Program-made: the position numbers and the translations under genes | Notes under the pieces: generated by a model | What the model was told of the DNA's origin: nothing | The model's database searches: none | What the model saw: the letters and a program-made list of their open reading frames with translations, nothing else | Assembly: GCA_002454845.1 (NCBI GenBank) | Contig: DKJQ01000344.1 | Coordinates: 1 to 9,727 of the forward strand | Reading direction: 5' to 3' | DNA from: Ignavibacteria bacterium UBA6688 | GTDB taxonomy: Bacteria; Bacteroidota; Ignavibacteria; UBA10030 | Length of the DNA: 9,727 nt | Shown here: positions 1 to 6,758 of the stretch, one piece after another | How the letters are laid out: each line of letters opens with the position of its first letter | How positions within the stretch are numbered: the stretch's first letter is position 1

Positions 1-686
1 GTGCCGGGGATGGATTGGCTGGGAAACGTCATTCGAACCGGACCGTATCCTTCTGCAAAATAGAAATACTGGTCTATCCAATCGCTGGTGAATGTCCCGG
101 CCTGAATCGACACTTTTATTTCTAACTTGTATGCATCCACCGTACCGATGGGAACGGTCACCGATTCCTTGTCATAGAACTTCCCTTTGATCGTCACGTT
201 GATGGTGACGCCATCCTCCGTTTCCTGATACTGGCGGATGATGTACTCATTGTTGAGACCGGCGGACCGCTGTACAAAATCAAACCACTCGTTCTCCCCA
301 CCTCCCCCTCCTCCCTCCCAGAGAGAGAGATCACCATTGTTGACAGCGACATAGGATGTATCGATTCTTTCGATGGTCCCTTGTGGCGCATAGATCGAGT
401 CGATGAGGCGGAAGGCATTCCGGCCACCGATCGTCACGGCCGCCTGGAAGTAACTGACATCACGATGAACCGTGCTCTCCACTTTCTGGCCGGTCTGCGC
501 ATCCAGATCATACGTCGTAAACACAAGGATCCGGCCTACCGCCAGAGGAAAGAGATCGGTCGTGAGAAAGCTTTCGTCTTCATCGACGGGATTTTCTTTA
601 TCACATCCCATCGGAGCGAGGCCCGCGCATGCCACTGCAACGAGTGCCATCAGCCGCATGAACGGAGGAAGGTGTCCTTTGTTCAT
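1..686 (-). CDS. Exported lipoprotein of unknown function, 3' end cut off by the window edge
   Basis: Open from an ATG at 686 to base 1 with no stop: 228 codons are seen and the C-terminus is missing. The start is well supported, with GGGAGG four bases upstream (696-691). The N-terminus is a signal peptide: a basic start, a hydrophobic stretch at about residues 10-27, and two possible lipidation cysteines, C20 (after VAVA) and C28 (after APMG, followed by acidic DKENPVDED). The mature part looks like a beta-rich globular domain. A six-glycine run at residues 125-130 is encoded by a G-rich tract next to a GA repeat. Near the visible end, VPIGTVDAYKLEI and YFYFAEGYGPVRM resemble the closing strands of many hypothetical FCB-group lipoproteins; that is inference. 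It starts 96 bp after sdhB with no clear terminator between, so it may share the sdh transcript. Function not recognised. Confidence 0.85.
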   Translation of the reverse strand, partial: MNKGHLPPFMRLMALVAVACAGLAPMGCDKENPVDEDESFLTTDLFPLAVGRILVFTTYDLDAQTGQKVESTVHRDVSYFQAAVTIGGRNAFRLIDSIYAPQGTIERIDTSYVAVNNGDLSLWEGGGGGGENEWFDFVQRSAGLNNEYIIRQYQETEDGVTINVTIKGKFYDKESVTVPIGTVDAYKLEIKVSIQAGTFTSDWIDQYFYFAEGYGPVRMTFPSQSIPG

Positions 687-782
687 AGTGCCTCCCGGAA
701 AAAAGGTTGTGAAAGGTTGGAATGAAACTGAGACCCCGGAAGTGAAGGGGTTCCTGCCTTCGTGGTGATTGCAGAGAATGTC

Positions 783-1523
783 TTACGCCAGGGTTTTTTT
801 CAGAAACTCCCTGTTCAGGCGGGCGATGTGCTGGACGGAGATTTCCTTCGGGCATTCCGCCTCGCACGCATAGTTGTTCGAGCAGTTGCCGAATCCTTCT
901 TTGTCCATTTGGTCCACCATGCGTTCGACCCGCCGCTTGGCCTCCACCTTCCCTTGCGGAAGGAGTGCAAGCTGGGAAACCTTCGCCCCGACGAACAGCA
1001 TGGCTGATGAATTCGGGCACGCTGCGACACATGCCCCGCAACCAATACACGATGCTGCATCCATGGCTTCTTCGGCCACGGGTTTCGGGATGGGCGTGGA
1101 ATTGCCGTCCGGCACGCCGCCGGTCTTTGCTGAAATATAACCCCCCGCGTACATGATGCGGTCCATCGAGGTCCGGTCAACCACGAGATCTTTGATCACG
1201 GGAAAGGGTGTTGCCCTCCAGGGCTCCGCGACGATCGTGTCTCCGTCCCTGAACGAGCGCATCCGCAACTCGCATGTGGCGGCCCCGCGGCCCGGCCCGT
1301 GTGCGCGGCCGTCGATGACGATCCCGCAGCTCCCGCAGATCCCCTCGCGGCAATCGTGATCGAACGCGACCGGCTCCTCCCCTTTCTTTCCCAACTCCTC
1401 GTTCAGCACATCGAGCATTTCGAGGAACGACGCATCGGGAGAGACGTTCCTGACCGGGTACGAGACGAATCGTCCCTTGTCGTCCTTGCTTTTCTGTCGC
1501 CAGACTTTCAGTGTAACATTCAT
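783..1523 (-). CDS. sdhB: Succinate dehydrogenase/fumarate reductase iron-sulfur subunit
   Basis: 246 aa. SdhB carries electrons from the flavin of SdhA through three iron-sulfur clusters to the membrane anchor SdhC (TCA cycle and respiratory complex II, cytoplasmic face). The N-terminal plant-type ferredoxin domain has the [2Fe-2S] ligands C58, C63, C66 and C84 (CREGICGSCG). The C-terminal domain has C159-C162-C165-C169 (CIGCGACVAACP) and C214-C220-C224 (CSNNYACEAECP) for the [4Fe-4S] and [3Fe-4S] clusters. The ATG at 1523 is chosen because GAGGAG lies 8 bases upstream (1537-1532); a TTG at 1550 in the same frame would put that Shine-Dalgarno inside the gene. Length and motifs match type B enzymes of the Bacillus/epsilonproteobacterial kind. 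It is separated from sdhA by a 197-bp hairpin-rich spacer, unusual for this operon. Direction (succinate oxidation or fumarate reduction) cannot be decided from sequence. Confidence 0.97.
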   Translation of the reverse strand: MNVTLKVWRQKSKDDKGRFVSYPVRNVSPDASFLEMLDVLNEELGKKGEEPVAFDHDCREGICGSCGIVIDGRAHGPGRGAATCELRMRSFRDGDTIVAEPWRATPFPVIKDLVVDRTSMDRIMYAGGYISAKTGGVPDGNSTPIPKPVAEEAMDAASCIGCGACVAACPNSSAMLFVGAKVSQLALLPQGKVEAKRRVERMVDQMDKEGFGNCSNNYACEAECPKEISVQHIARLNREFLKKTLA

Positions 1524-1560
1524 GCGTGATGCTCCTCGTGATGAAAACAAACCGGGAATC

Positions 1561-1722
1561 GTCCAAATTGCAGGATGCTATCGCATCCGCCGGAGGCGTA
1601 CTGATGAAGCCTGCGTAGCAGGCTACTACTTGGATCCAAGCCAATGCTGAATTGGCGCATATCCAAACAGTAGCACGCTATCGCGTGCTTTCATGGTAAG
1701 CCGCTGGCTGCCTTCGGCGGCT
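1561..1722 (-). repeat. Hairpin array in the sdhA-sdhB spacer
   Basis: Six inverted repeats are packed into this spacer. On the + strand they are: GGATGC-TATC-GCATCC (1573-1588), AGCCTGC-GTA-GCAGGCT (1608-1624), the perfect palindrome CTTGGATCCAAG (1629-1640), CCAAT-GCTGA-ATTGG (1641-1655), AGCACGC-TATC-GCGTGCT (1672-1689), and AGCCGC/GCGGCT (1699-1704 with 1717-1722), the last overlapping the sdhA stop. Bases 1561-1588 match 7507-7534 at 25 of 28 positions, so part of the array is a dispersed repeat. No U-run follows any hairpin, so these are not classical terminators. By analogy with REP/BIME elements in E. coli operons they might stabilise the upstream sdhCA message or tune sdhB expression; that is inference. 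No protein gene is seen here. Confidence 0.8.
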
Positions 1723-3634
1723 ATTTGTAACTCCGCTGGGAAGGCTTGACATACTCAAAGGAAAGCGGCTCCTTGTTCAGGATCGGCGTTTTGTCCGGAC
1801 CGGCATACTCCCACGCCGCTACATAACTGAACTTCTCGTCATCGCGTTTTGCCTCTCCCTCTTCGGTCTGGTGTTCGACGCGGAAGTGGCCGCCGCACGA
1901 CTCTTCACGGTGCAGAGCATCCCGCGCCAACAACTCTCCCAGTTCCATGAAGTCCGCCACCCGGCCGGCCCGCTCGAGGTCGGCGTTCAGGTCATTGGAA
2001 CTTCCGACGACCTTGACATTCTGCCAGAACTCCTGCCGCAGCTTCGGGATCTCCTCCAATGCCTTGGTGAGAGTTTCCTTCGTGCGCGCCATCCCCACAT
2101 TATCCCACATGATCTTCCCGAGCTCGCGGTGGAATTCCTCCACGCTCTTCTTCCCGTTGATCGACATCAGTTTATGGACCATGGCGTCGAGATCGGCTTT
2201 CGCCGTCTTGAACTCCGTACTTTCGGCCGTCACCGGGGAAAACTTTGACGACGCAAGGTAATCCCCGATCGTGTAAGGGATGACGAAGTAGCCGTCGGCC
2301 AGTCCTTGCATCAACGCGCTTGCGCCCAACCGGTTCGCGCCATGGTCGGAGAAGTTCGCCTCCCCGATAACGTACATCCCGGGAATCGAGCTCATGAGGT
2401 TGTAATCCACCCACAATCCGCCCATCGTATAGTGTACGGCGGGATAGATGCGCATGGGGGTTTTATACGGATCCTCTGCGGTGATCTCGTGGTACATATC
2501 GAAGAGGTTTCCATATTTCTCCTCGATGACATTCTTCCCGAGCCGTTTGATCGCATCGCTGAAGTCGAGGTAAACCGCGAGACCGGTCGGACCGACGCCG
2601 AATCCCTTGTCGCACATCTCTTTCGCACGGCGCGAGGCCACGTCACGCGGCACCAGGTTCCCGAACGACGGGTAGAGGCGTTCCAGGTAATAATCGCGCT
2701 CGCTCTCGGGGATCTCCTCCGGCTTCCGTTTGTCCCCCTTCTGTTTGGAGACCCAGATGCGCCCGTCATTGCGGAGGCTCTCGCTCATCAGGGTGAGTTT
2801 GGACTGGTAATCGCCGCTTTGCGGAATACACGTCGGGTGAATCTGAGTGTAGCACGGGTTCCCAAAGACAGCCCCTTTCTTGTAGGCTCTCCAGATCGCC
2901 GTTGCATTGCACGCTTTGGCGTTGGTGGAGAGGTAGAACACGTTGCCGTACCCGCCGGTTGCGAGAACCACGGCGTGGGCGTCGTACGATTCGATTGCGC
3001 CGCTCACCAGGTTTCTGGCAACGATTCCCCGCGCCTGACCGTCGACGAGAACGACGTCGAGCATTTCGCGTCGCGGGAAAAATTTGACCGTCCCGAGGTC
3101 GATCTGCCGGCAGAGAGCAGAGTAGGCCCCCAGCAGGAGCTGTTGCCCCGTCTGACCGCGCGCATAGAATGTTCGGGAGACCTGCGCACCACCGAATGAA
3201 CGGTTGTCGAGGTATCCGGCATAGTCGCGCGCGAACGGAACGCCCTGGGCAACGCACTGGTCGATAATGCTGTTGCTGACCTGAGCAAGGCGATAGACAT
3301 TCGCCTCGCGGGCGCGATAATCCCCCCCTTTCACGGTGTCATAAAAGAGCCGGTAGATACTATCCCCATCGTTGGCGTAGTTCTTCGGGGCGTTAATCCC
3401 TCCCTGAGCCGAGATGCTATGGGCGCGGCGGGGAGATTCGTGATACGAGAACGCCAGGACGTTGTACCCCAGCTCTCCGAAACTGGCCGCGGCAGAAGCG
3501 CCGGCAAGTCCGGTACCCACAACGATGATGGTGTACTTTCGCTTATTGGACGGATTGACGAGCTTGAGATTGAAGCGATAGTTGTCCCATTGCTTTTCAA
3601 CGGGTCCGGATGGAATTTTGGAATCGAGCTTCAT
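1721..3634 (-). CDS. sdhA: Succinate dehydrogenase/fumarate reductase flavoprotein subunit
   Basis: 637 aa. Catalytic subunit of complex II, interconverting succinate and fumarate with covalently bound FAD. Visible: the dinucleotide-binding GTGLAG at residues 40-45; RAHSISAQGG with H72, the expected covalent FAD attachment; HPT with H266; SESLRNDGR at 284-292; PRDVASR with R330, the expected proton-relay arginine; HYTMGG with H401; and NRLGASAL with R435 at the substrate. All key residues are present. The SES-RNDGR form and total length are typical of type B (menaquinone-linked) enzymes rather than the E. coli SdhA form. The ATG at 3634 lies two bases after the sdhC stop (TGA-TC-ATG) and GGGAG within the sdhC end can serve as its Shine-Dalgarno; the same frame is open upstream through sdhC, but that is not coding for SdhA. 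Translational coupling with sdhC is likely. Confidence 0.98.
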   Translation of the reverse strand: MKLDSKIPSGPVEKQWDNYRFNLKLVNPSNKRKYTIIVVGTGLAGASAAASFGELGYNVLAFSYHESPRRAHSISAQGGINAPKNYANDGDSIYRLFYDTVKGGDYRAREANVYRLAQVSNSIIDQCVAQGVPFARDYAGYLDNRSFGGAQVSRTFYARGQTGQQLLLGAYSALCRQIDLGTVKFFPRREMLDVVLVDGQARGIVARNLVSGAIESYDAHAVVLATGGYGNVFYLSTNAKACNATAIWRAYKKGAVFGNPCYTQIHPTCIPQSGDYQSKLTLMSESLRNDGRIWVSKQKGDKRKPEEIPESERDYYLERLYPSFGNLVPRDVASRRAKEMCDKGFGVGPTGLAVYLDFSDAIKRLGKNVIEEKYGNLFDMYHEITAEDPYKTPMRIYPAVHYTMGGLWVDYNLMSSIPGMYVIGEANFSDHGANRLGASALMQGLADGYFVIPYTIGDYLASSKFSPVTAESTEFKTAKADLDAMVHKLMSINGKKSVEEFHRELGKIMWDNVGMARTKETLTKALEEIPKLRQEFWQNVKVVGSSNDLNADLERAGRVADFMELGELLARDALHREESCGGHFRVEHQTEEGEAKRDDEKFSYVAAWEYAGPDKTPILNKEPLSFEYVKPSQRSYK

Positions 3635-3636
3635 GA

Positions 3637-4323
3637 TCAGTGAACTCCCAGCGCCGTTGCGGCGGCGGTTGTAGCCGGTTGGAAGAAGTAGAAATAGATC
3701 GGCAACAGAGCGAAGCCGAGCGGAATGATGAACCAGAAGATGAACGCGACGGCATCGAGAAGTCCGATGTAACTCTTCGTCCGCAGGCCGAGCGTTTGGA
3801 ACGCGGACTGGAACCCGTGACGCAGGTGGTAGGCAAGGAACACCAACGCTATCACATAGAACGCACAGTACGGGGCGCTGGAGAACGCTTCCACGACGAG
3901 CGCATACCCGGAGGGCTTCACCTCGGCCAACCGGAGCGGAACAAAAAAGGTGCGAAGGTGAACCACCAGAAAGACAAAGATGAGACTTCCCGTCAGCATG
4001 GTGATGCGCGAGGCCAGCGGGGTGTTCTCCTTCAGTTGGTACACCTCGTACTTCTGCGGACGTGTGCGCTTGTTGCTGATCCAAAGCAGCAACCCGACAA
4101 GCGGGTGGAACAGGAGCGATGCGAACAAAAAGATCTCCACAAAGCGTATGACGGGGTTGGAGACCAGGAATTCCGAATAGGCATTGAAGGTTTCCTCCCC
4201 CGCGAACAGGAGCAAGTTACCGATCAGGTGCTCGAGGAGAAATGTGCACAGGAAGAGTCCGGTGAGACTCATCGTCACTTTCTTGCCGATCGATGAGTTA
4301 TAAAAGTCGATGAGTTTTTTCAT
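3637..4323 (-). CDS. sdhC: Succinate dehydrogenase cytochrome b558 membrane anchor
   Basis: 228 aa, strongly hydrophobic, with about five membrane helices (roughly residues 18-40, 58-82, 106-128, 150-172, 194-216). This is the single large anchor of type B complex II, which binds two b hemes and passes electrons to or from menaquinone. Histidines H32 (LLEHLIGN), H73 (LLFHPLVG), H122 (FLVVHLRTF) and H166 (LAYHLRHG) sit in the first four helices and match the four heme-ligand positions of the Bacillus subtilis SdhC family; assignment is by pattern. The first gene of the sdhC-sdhA-sdhB order. The ATG at 4323 gives the normal N-terminus (short amphipathic segment, then IGKKVTMSLTGL); no strong Shine-Dalgarno is seen (GGAA about 11 bases upstream). 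The frame stays open further upstream across the spacer, which is not considered coding. Confidence 0.95.
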   Translation of the reverse strand: MKKLIDFYNSSIGKKVTMSLTGLFLCTFLLEHLIGNLLLFAGEETFNAYSEFLVSNPVIRFVEIFLFASLLFHPLVGLLLWISNKRTRPQKYEVYQLKENTPLASRITMLTGSLIFVFLVVHLRTFFVPLRLAEVKPSGYALVVEAFSSAPYCAFYVIALVFLAYHLRHGFQSAFQTLGLRTKSYIGLLDAVAFIFWFIIPLGFALLPIYFYFFQPATTAAATALGVH

Positions 4324-4376
4324 GGGAATGACGGTTCCGGTCACATGAAGTGAGGTTACACAGAAACAACGTGAAA

Positions 4377-4405
4377 ATGGTAGAAAAGAATTGGTGAAAA
4401 AGCAA
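4377..4405 (-). promoter_or_regulatory. Possible sigma70-type promoter of sdhCAB
   Basis: On the minus strand TTGCTT (4405-4400) is followed after 17 bases by TACCAT (4382-4377), in the 89-bp gap between ftsX and sdhC. The predicted start would be near 4370, leaving a leader of roughly 47 bases. The -35 and -10 boxes each match consensus at four of six positions, so this could be chance. No terminator is visible after ftsX, so read-through from pheA-ftsX is also possible. Confidence 0.35.
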
Positions 4406-4412
4406 CGAAGGG

Positions 4413-5294
4413 TTAACGCTGAACCACGCTGTCGCCGATGAACCTGCGAATGGAGATAAGGCTCCCGATGAAACCCAGGATGCATCCCACTCCCACGATC
4501 ACCCCGTAATAGAACGTCTGCACCTGGACAAAATCGGAAAGTTCGACCGAGATCCACTTGCCGAGATATTCAAAAACGAGAAACAGGATTCCCGCCGCGA
4601 ACCCGCCGCCGAGGACCCCCTGGAGGATCCCCTCCAGAAGGAACGGCCAACGGATGAAGGCCCTGGTCGCGCCGATCAGCTTCATGGTCTGCACAATCTT
4701 CCTTTTGGCATAAATGGCAAGCCGGATCGTGTTCGCCACCAGGAAGATCGACGAGATGGTAATGAAGAGACCGATGCCGAGAACGATCCAAAGCAGGGTG
4801 GTGGCCCGGCGGTCGAGCATCTCGAGCATCGTCTTTCGGTAGATGACATCCTCCACCCCCGCAATCTCCTTGACCACCGCGTACACCCCTTCGGCCCCGG
4901 CGGACGTTTTATAGCCGTCCTTGAGAAAAATCTTGACCGAGGCGGGGAGCGGGTTGAAGTCGAGAACCTTGTTGATATCCTCCCCGAACTCCTCTTTGAA
5001 GATCTGGGCGGCCTGTTCCTTCGAGACGTAGCGCACCTCCCGTACTCCCTCCAGGGTTGCGATGCTGTCGCGGACAATCGATGTTTCGATAAGGGTGAGA
5101 TGATCCGCGAGGAACGCCTCCATCTCCACCTTCTCGCGCAAACTCTCGACCACGCTGTTGGCGTTGATAGCCAGGATCGTGAACGTGCTCAGGAGCAGGA
5201 GGGAGATACAGATGGTCGTAATGGCCGCGACCATGGAGAGCTTCGCCCGCGTGAAGCCCGACATTCCTTCCCGTATGATGTATCCGATCTGCAT
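4413..5294 (-). CDS. ftsX: Cell-division permease-like protein FtsX
   Basis: 293 aa. FtsX is the membrane half of the FtsEX complex, which couples cytoplasmic ATPase FtsE to peptidoglycan hydrolase activation at the division septum. The topology is standard: a short cytoplasmic N-terminus, TM1 at about residues 21-44, an extracytoplasmic domain at 45-165, then three more helices at about 167-190, 219-241 and 262-283. Family signatures seen: YVSKEQAAQIFKEEFG (89-104), NPLPASVKI (114-122), NTIRLAIYAKRKIVQTMKLIGAT (around 188-210) and FLLEGILQGVLGG (218-230). The ATG at 5294 has AGGAG seven bases upstream, which overlaps the last codons of pheA. FtsE is not adjacent: the upstream gene is pheA, three bases away. 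Orphan ftsX is known in Bacteroidota-type genomes. Confidence 0.97.
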   Translation of the reverse strand: MQIGYIIREGMSGFTRAKLSMVAAITTICISLLLLSTFTILAINANSVVESLREKVEMEAFLADHLTLIETSIVRDSIATLEGVREVRYVSKEQAAQIFKEEFGEDINKVLDFNPLPASVKIFLKDGYKTSAGAEGVYAVVKEIAGVEDVIYRKTMLEMLDRRATTLLWIVLGIGLFITISSIFLVANTIRLAIYAKRKIVQTMKLIGATRAFIRWPFLLEGILQGVLGGGFAAGILFLVFEYLGKWISVELSDFVQVQTFYYGVIVGVGCILGFIGSLISIRRFIGDSVVQR

Positions 5295-5297
5295 AGG

Positions 5298-6128
5298 TTA
5301 ACTCCTGACGGTTGATCCGGCCTGATAGGATCCGAGGACACGGACGAACGTTGCAAGCTCGCCGAGGTGACCCAGCGCCTGCACCACGCGCTCCTCGTTC
5401 GGAGTCCCTTCGATGTCGAGGTAAAAGAAATATTCCCACGGCTTCCCCACGAGGGGCCGGGATTCGATTTTCAGAAGGTTGATTTCCCGCAACGCGAACA
5501 CAGCAAGCGCCTTGAACAGGGCGCCGGGAATGTTCTTTACTGCAAAGACAAGCGACATTTTCCCATGGCGTGTCGGGACACTCCGCTTTCGTGAGAGGAC
5601 GATGAAGCGGGTATAGTTGTTGTGATTGCTCTCGACGTTCTTCCGGAGAATGCGCAATCCGTACCTGGCAGCCGCGCGGCCGCTGGCCAACGCCGCCGCA
5701 TCGCGTCGTTTCTCCTCCCGGATCATCTTCGCCGACCCGGCAGTGTCGTAATATGCGACCACGTTTACCTTCTTAAGGGTGCGCAGAAATTCCTCACATT
5801 GCCCCAGCGCCTGCGGGTGGGAGTAGACGGAGGAGACATCCCTGAGCGAGATACCGGGCAACGCCATCAGGTGCAACTGGATGCGGAGCTTCACCTCACC
5901 GACGATGGAAAGCTTGTGGCGCAAAAGCAGATCGTAGTTCTGGTGAACGCTGCCGAAGACAGAGTTTTCCAGGGGCACGATCCCGAACCCGGAAGGATGT
6001 TTCGTGGCGTACTCGAACACGTCCTTGAACGTCTCCACCGGGAGCAACCGCGCTCCGCCGCCGAAGAAGCTGCGCGCCGCGTGTTCGCTGAACGCACCCG
6101 GTTCACCCTGGTAAGCTATGGTTGGCAT
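5298..6128 (-). CDS. pheA: Prephenate dehydratase with C-terminal ACT domain
   Basis: 276 aa, the usual length for a monofunctional enzyme without chorismate mutase. It converts prephenate to phenylpyruvate in phenylalanine biosynthesis. The catalytic domain runs from about residue 1 to 185: IAYQGEPGAFSE (4-15), VPLENSVFGSVHQNYDLL (51-68), YSHPQALGQCEEFL (102-115), DTAGSA (128-133) and the hallmark TRF within NNYTRFIVL (170-178). The ACT domain (about 190-270) has IPGALFKAL (200-208) and IESRPLVGKPWEYFFYLDI (221-239), the GAL and ESRP motifs associated with feedback binding of phenylalanine. The ATG at 6128 begins the conserved fold directly; only a weak Shine-Dalgarno is visible. A 34-bp palindrome lies 12 bp upstream. 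It is likely co-transcribed with ftsX. Confidence 0.97.
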   Translation of the reverse strand: MPTIAYQGEPGAFSEHAARSFFGGGARLLPVETFKDVFEYATKHPSGFGIVPLENSVFGSVHQNYDLLLRHKLSIVGEVKLRIQLHLMALPGISLRDVSSVYSHPQALGQCEEFLRTLKKVNVVAYYDTAGSAKMIREEKRRDAAALASGRAAARYGLRILRKNVESNHNNYTRFIVLSRKRSVPTRHGKMSLVFAVKNIPGALFKALAVFALREINLLKIESRPLVGKPWEYFFYLDIEGTPNEERVVQALGHLGELATFVRVLGSYQAGSTVRS

Positions 6129-6140
6129 GCTTGGCCTGCG

Positions 6141-6174
6141 AAACCTGACAGGTTTTTCGAAACCTGTCAGGTTT
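6141..6174. repeat. 34-bp perfect inverted repeat made of two palindromes
   Basis: Two 15-base arms, AAACCTGACAGGTTT (6141-6155) and AAACCTGTCAGGTTT (6160-6174), are exact reverse complements around a TTCG loop (CGAA on the minus strand). Each arm is itself a palindrome, AAACCTG-N-CAGGTTT, so the sequence can fold as one long hairpin or as two small ones. It occupies the 54-bp gap between a lipoprotein gene and pheA. The minus-strand side ends in only three Ts, so it is a weak candidate for a terminator. From memory, hairpins with CCTGACAGG/CCTGTCAGG cores are scattered in Bacteroidota-type genomes; no copy count can be given here. Confidence 0.9.
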
Positions 6175-6182
6175 ACTGCTCC

Positions 6183-6692
6183 TTAGAAGTTGGATTCGTC
6201 GCGCCAGCGGATAATTTGCCAGGGCTGGTCCGCCGCCTTGCGGCTCAGGACCAGGTTGGCGTAACCGTCAGCCCGCTCGATGCTGCTTGGATTGAATGTG
6301 ACCGTGAGGTTGAAGTTCCTGCTGACGTTGATAAGGGTGTTACCCGAATCGGTGGAGATTGCAATGATGTTGTTCCAGACAAGATCAAGGCGCTGAACGT
6401 TCAGGAAGAGACCGTTCGTGGCCCGCATTTCCTCATCCCTTCCCCATGAAACGTCCACCCCACGATCGTAATCACGATAGATAAACGTCAGATCGGAATT
6501 CATCAATTGGCCGTAGATGCTGGTATCCCGGAATGTGTACGCGTACTTCAGGTTCTGGAAGACGCCATCCACCGTTTTCGGATCCCCAAGAATGGAGTCC
6601 AGCTCATCGGCGCTGAAATCCACCCCGGGCGCGAACGGGTTGCAGGAAGTGAGGAATACCATCAGGGCCATGATTGTGATAAACGGTCTCAT
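6183..6692 (-). CDS. Small lipoprotein, probable paralogue of the preceding gene
   Basis: 169 aa from the ATG at 6692. Residues 1-16 form a lipoprotein signal peptide (MRPFITIMALMVFLTS) with lipidation at C17, so the protein is expected in the cell envelope. A GTG at 6749 would add 19 residues with several arginines before the signal; it is less likely. The mature region has no catalytic motif I recognise. It has the layout VFQNLKYAYTFRDTSIYGQL ... W-R--E ... NFNLTV ... GYANLVLSR ... WQIIRWRD, which lines up by eye with the neighbouring lipoprotein (6759-7379), including the closing W-I-RW-D. The helix-then-beta-strand layout recalls NTF2/SnoaL-like domains, an inference. The gap to the upstream gene is 66 bp, so both are probably in one transcript. 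No function is proposed. Confidence 0.85.
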   Translation of the reverse strand: MRPFITIMALMVFLTSCNPFAPGVDFSADELDSILGDPKTVDGVFQNLKYAYTFRDTSIYGQLMNSDLTFIYRDYDRGVDVSWGRDEEMRATNGLFLNVQRLDLVWNNIIAISTDSGNTLINVSRNFNLTVTFNPSSIERADGYANLVLSRKAADQPWQIIRWRDESNF

Positions 6693-6758
6693 ACGCTTCA
6701 GGCGATATGCTCTCTTCCTGGCATGCAACGGACGACCCCCATTTCCCACGGGAAACTT

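Noticed and set aside
687..782. Terminator after sdhB
   Set aside because: Only a 5-bp stem (ACCCC/GGGGT, around 735-755) with no U-run directly after it; too weak to call.
1561..1722. CRISPR array in the sdhA-sdhB spacer
   Set aside because: The hairpins differ in sequence and spacing; there are no identical direct repeats with regular spacers and no cas genes.
2306..3199. 297-codon + strand open frame
   Set aside because: It is fully antisense to sdhA, whose frame has all catalytic residues; the long open frame follows from the codon bias of sdhA.
3635..4084. N-terminal extension of sdhA to 787 codons
   Set aside because: The upstream part is another frame of sdhC; the ATG at 3634 begins a full-length flavoprotein.
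3637..4557. N-terminal extension of sdhC to 306 codons
   Set aside because: The extension crosses the spacer and the end of ftsX; the MKKLIDFYNSSIGKK start fits the family length.
5622..6449. 275-codon + strand open frame
   Set aside because: It is antisense to pheA and a lipoprotein gene, shows no recognisable domain and has no promoter or Shine-Dalgarno.
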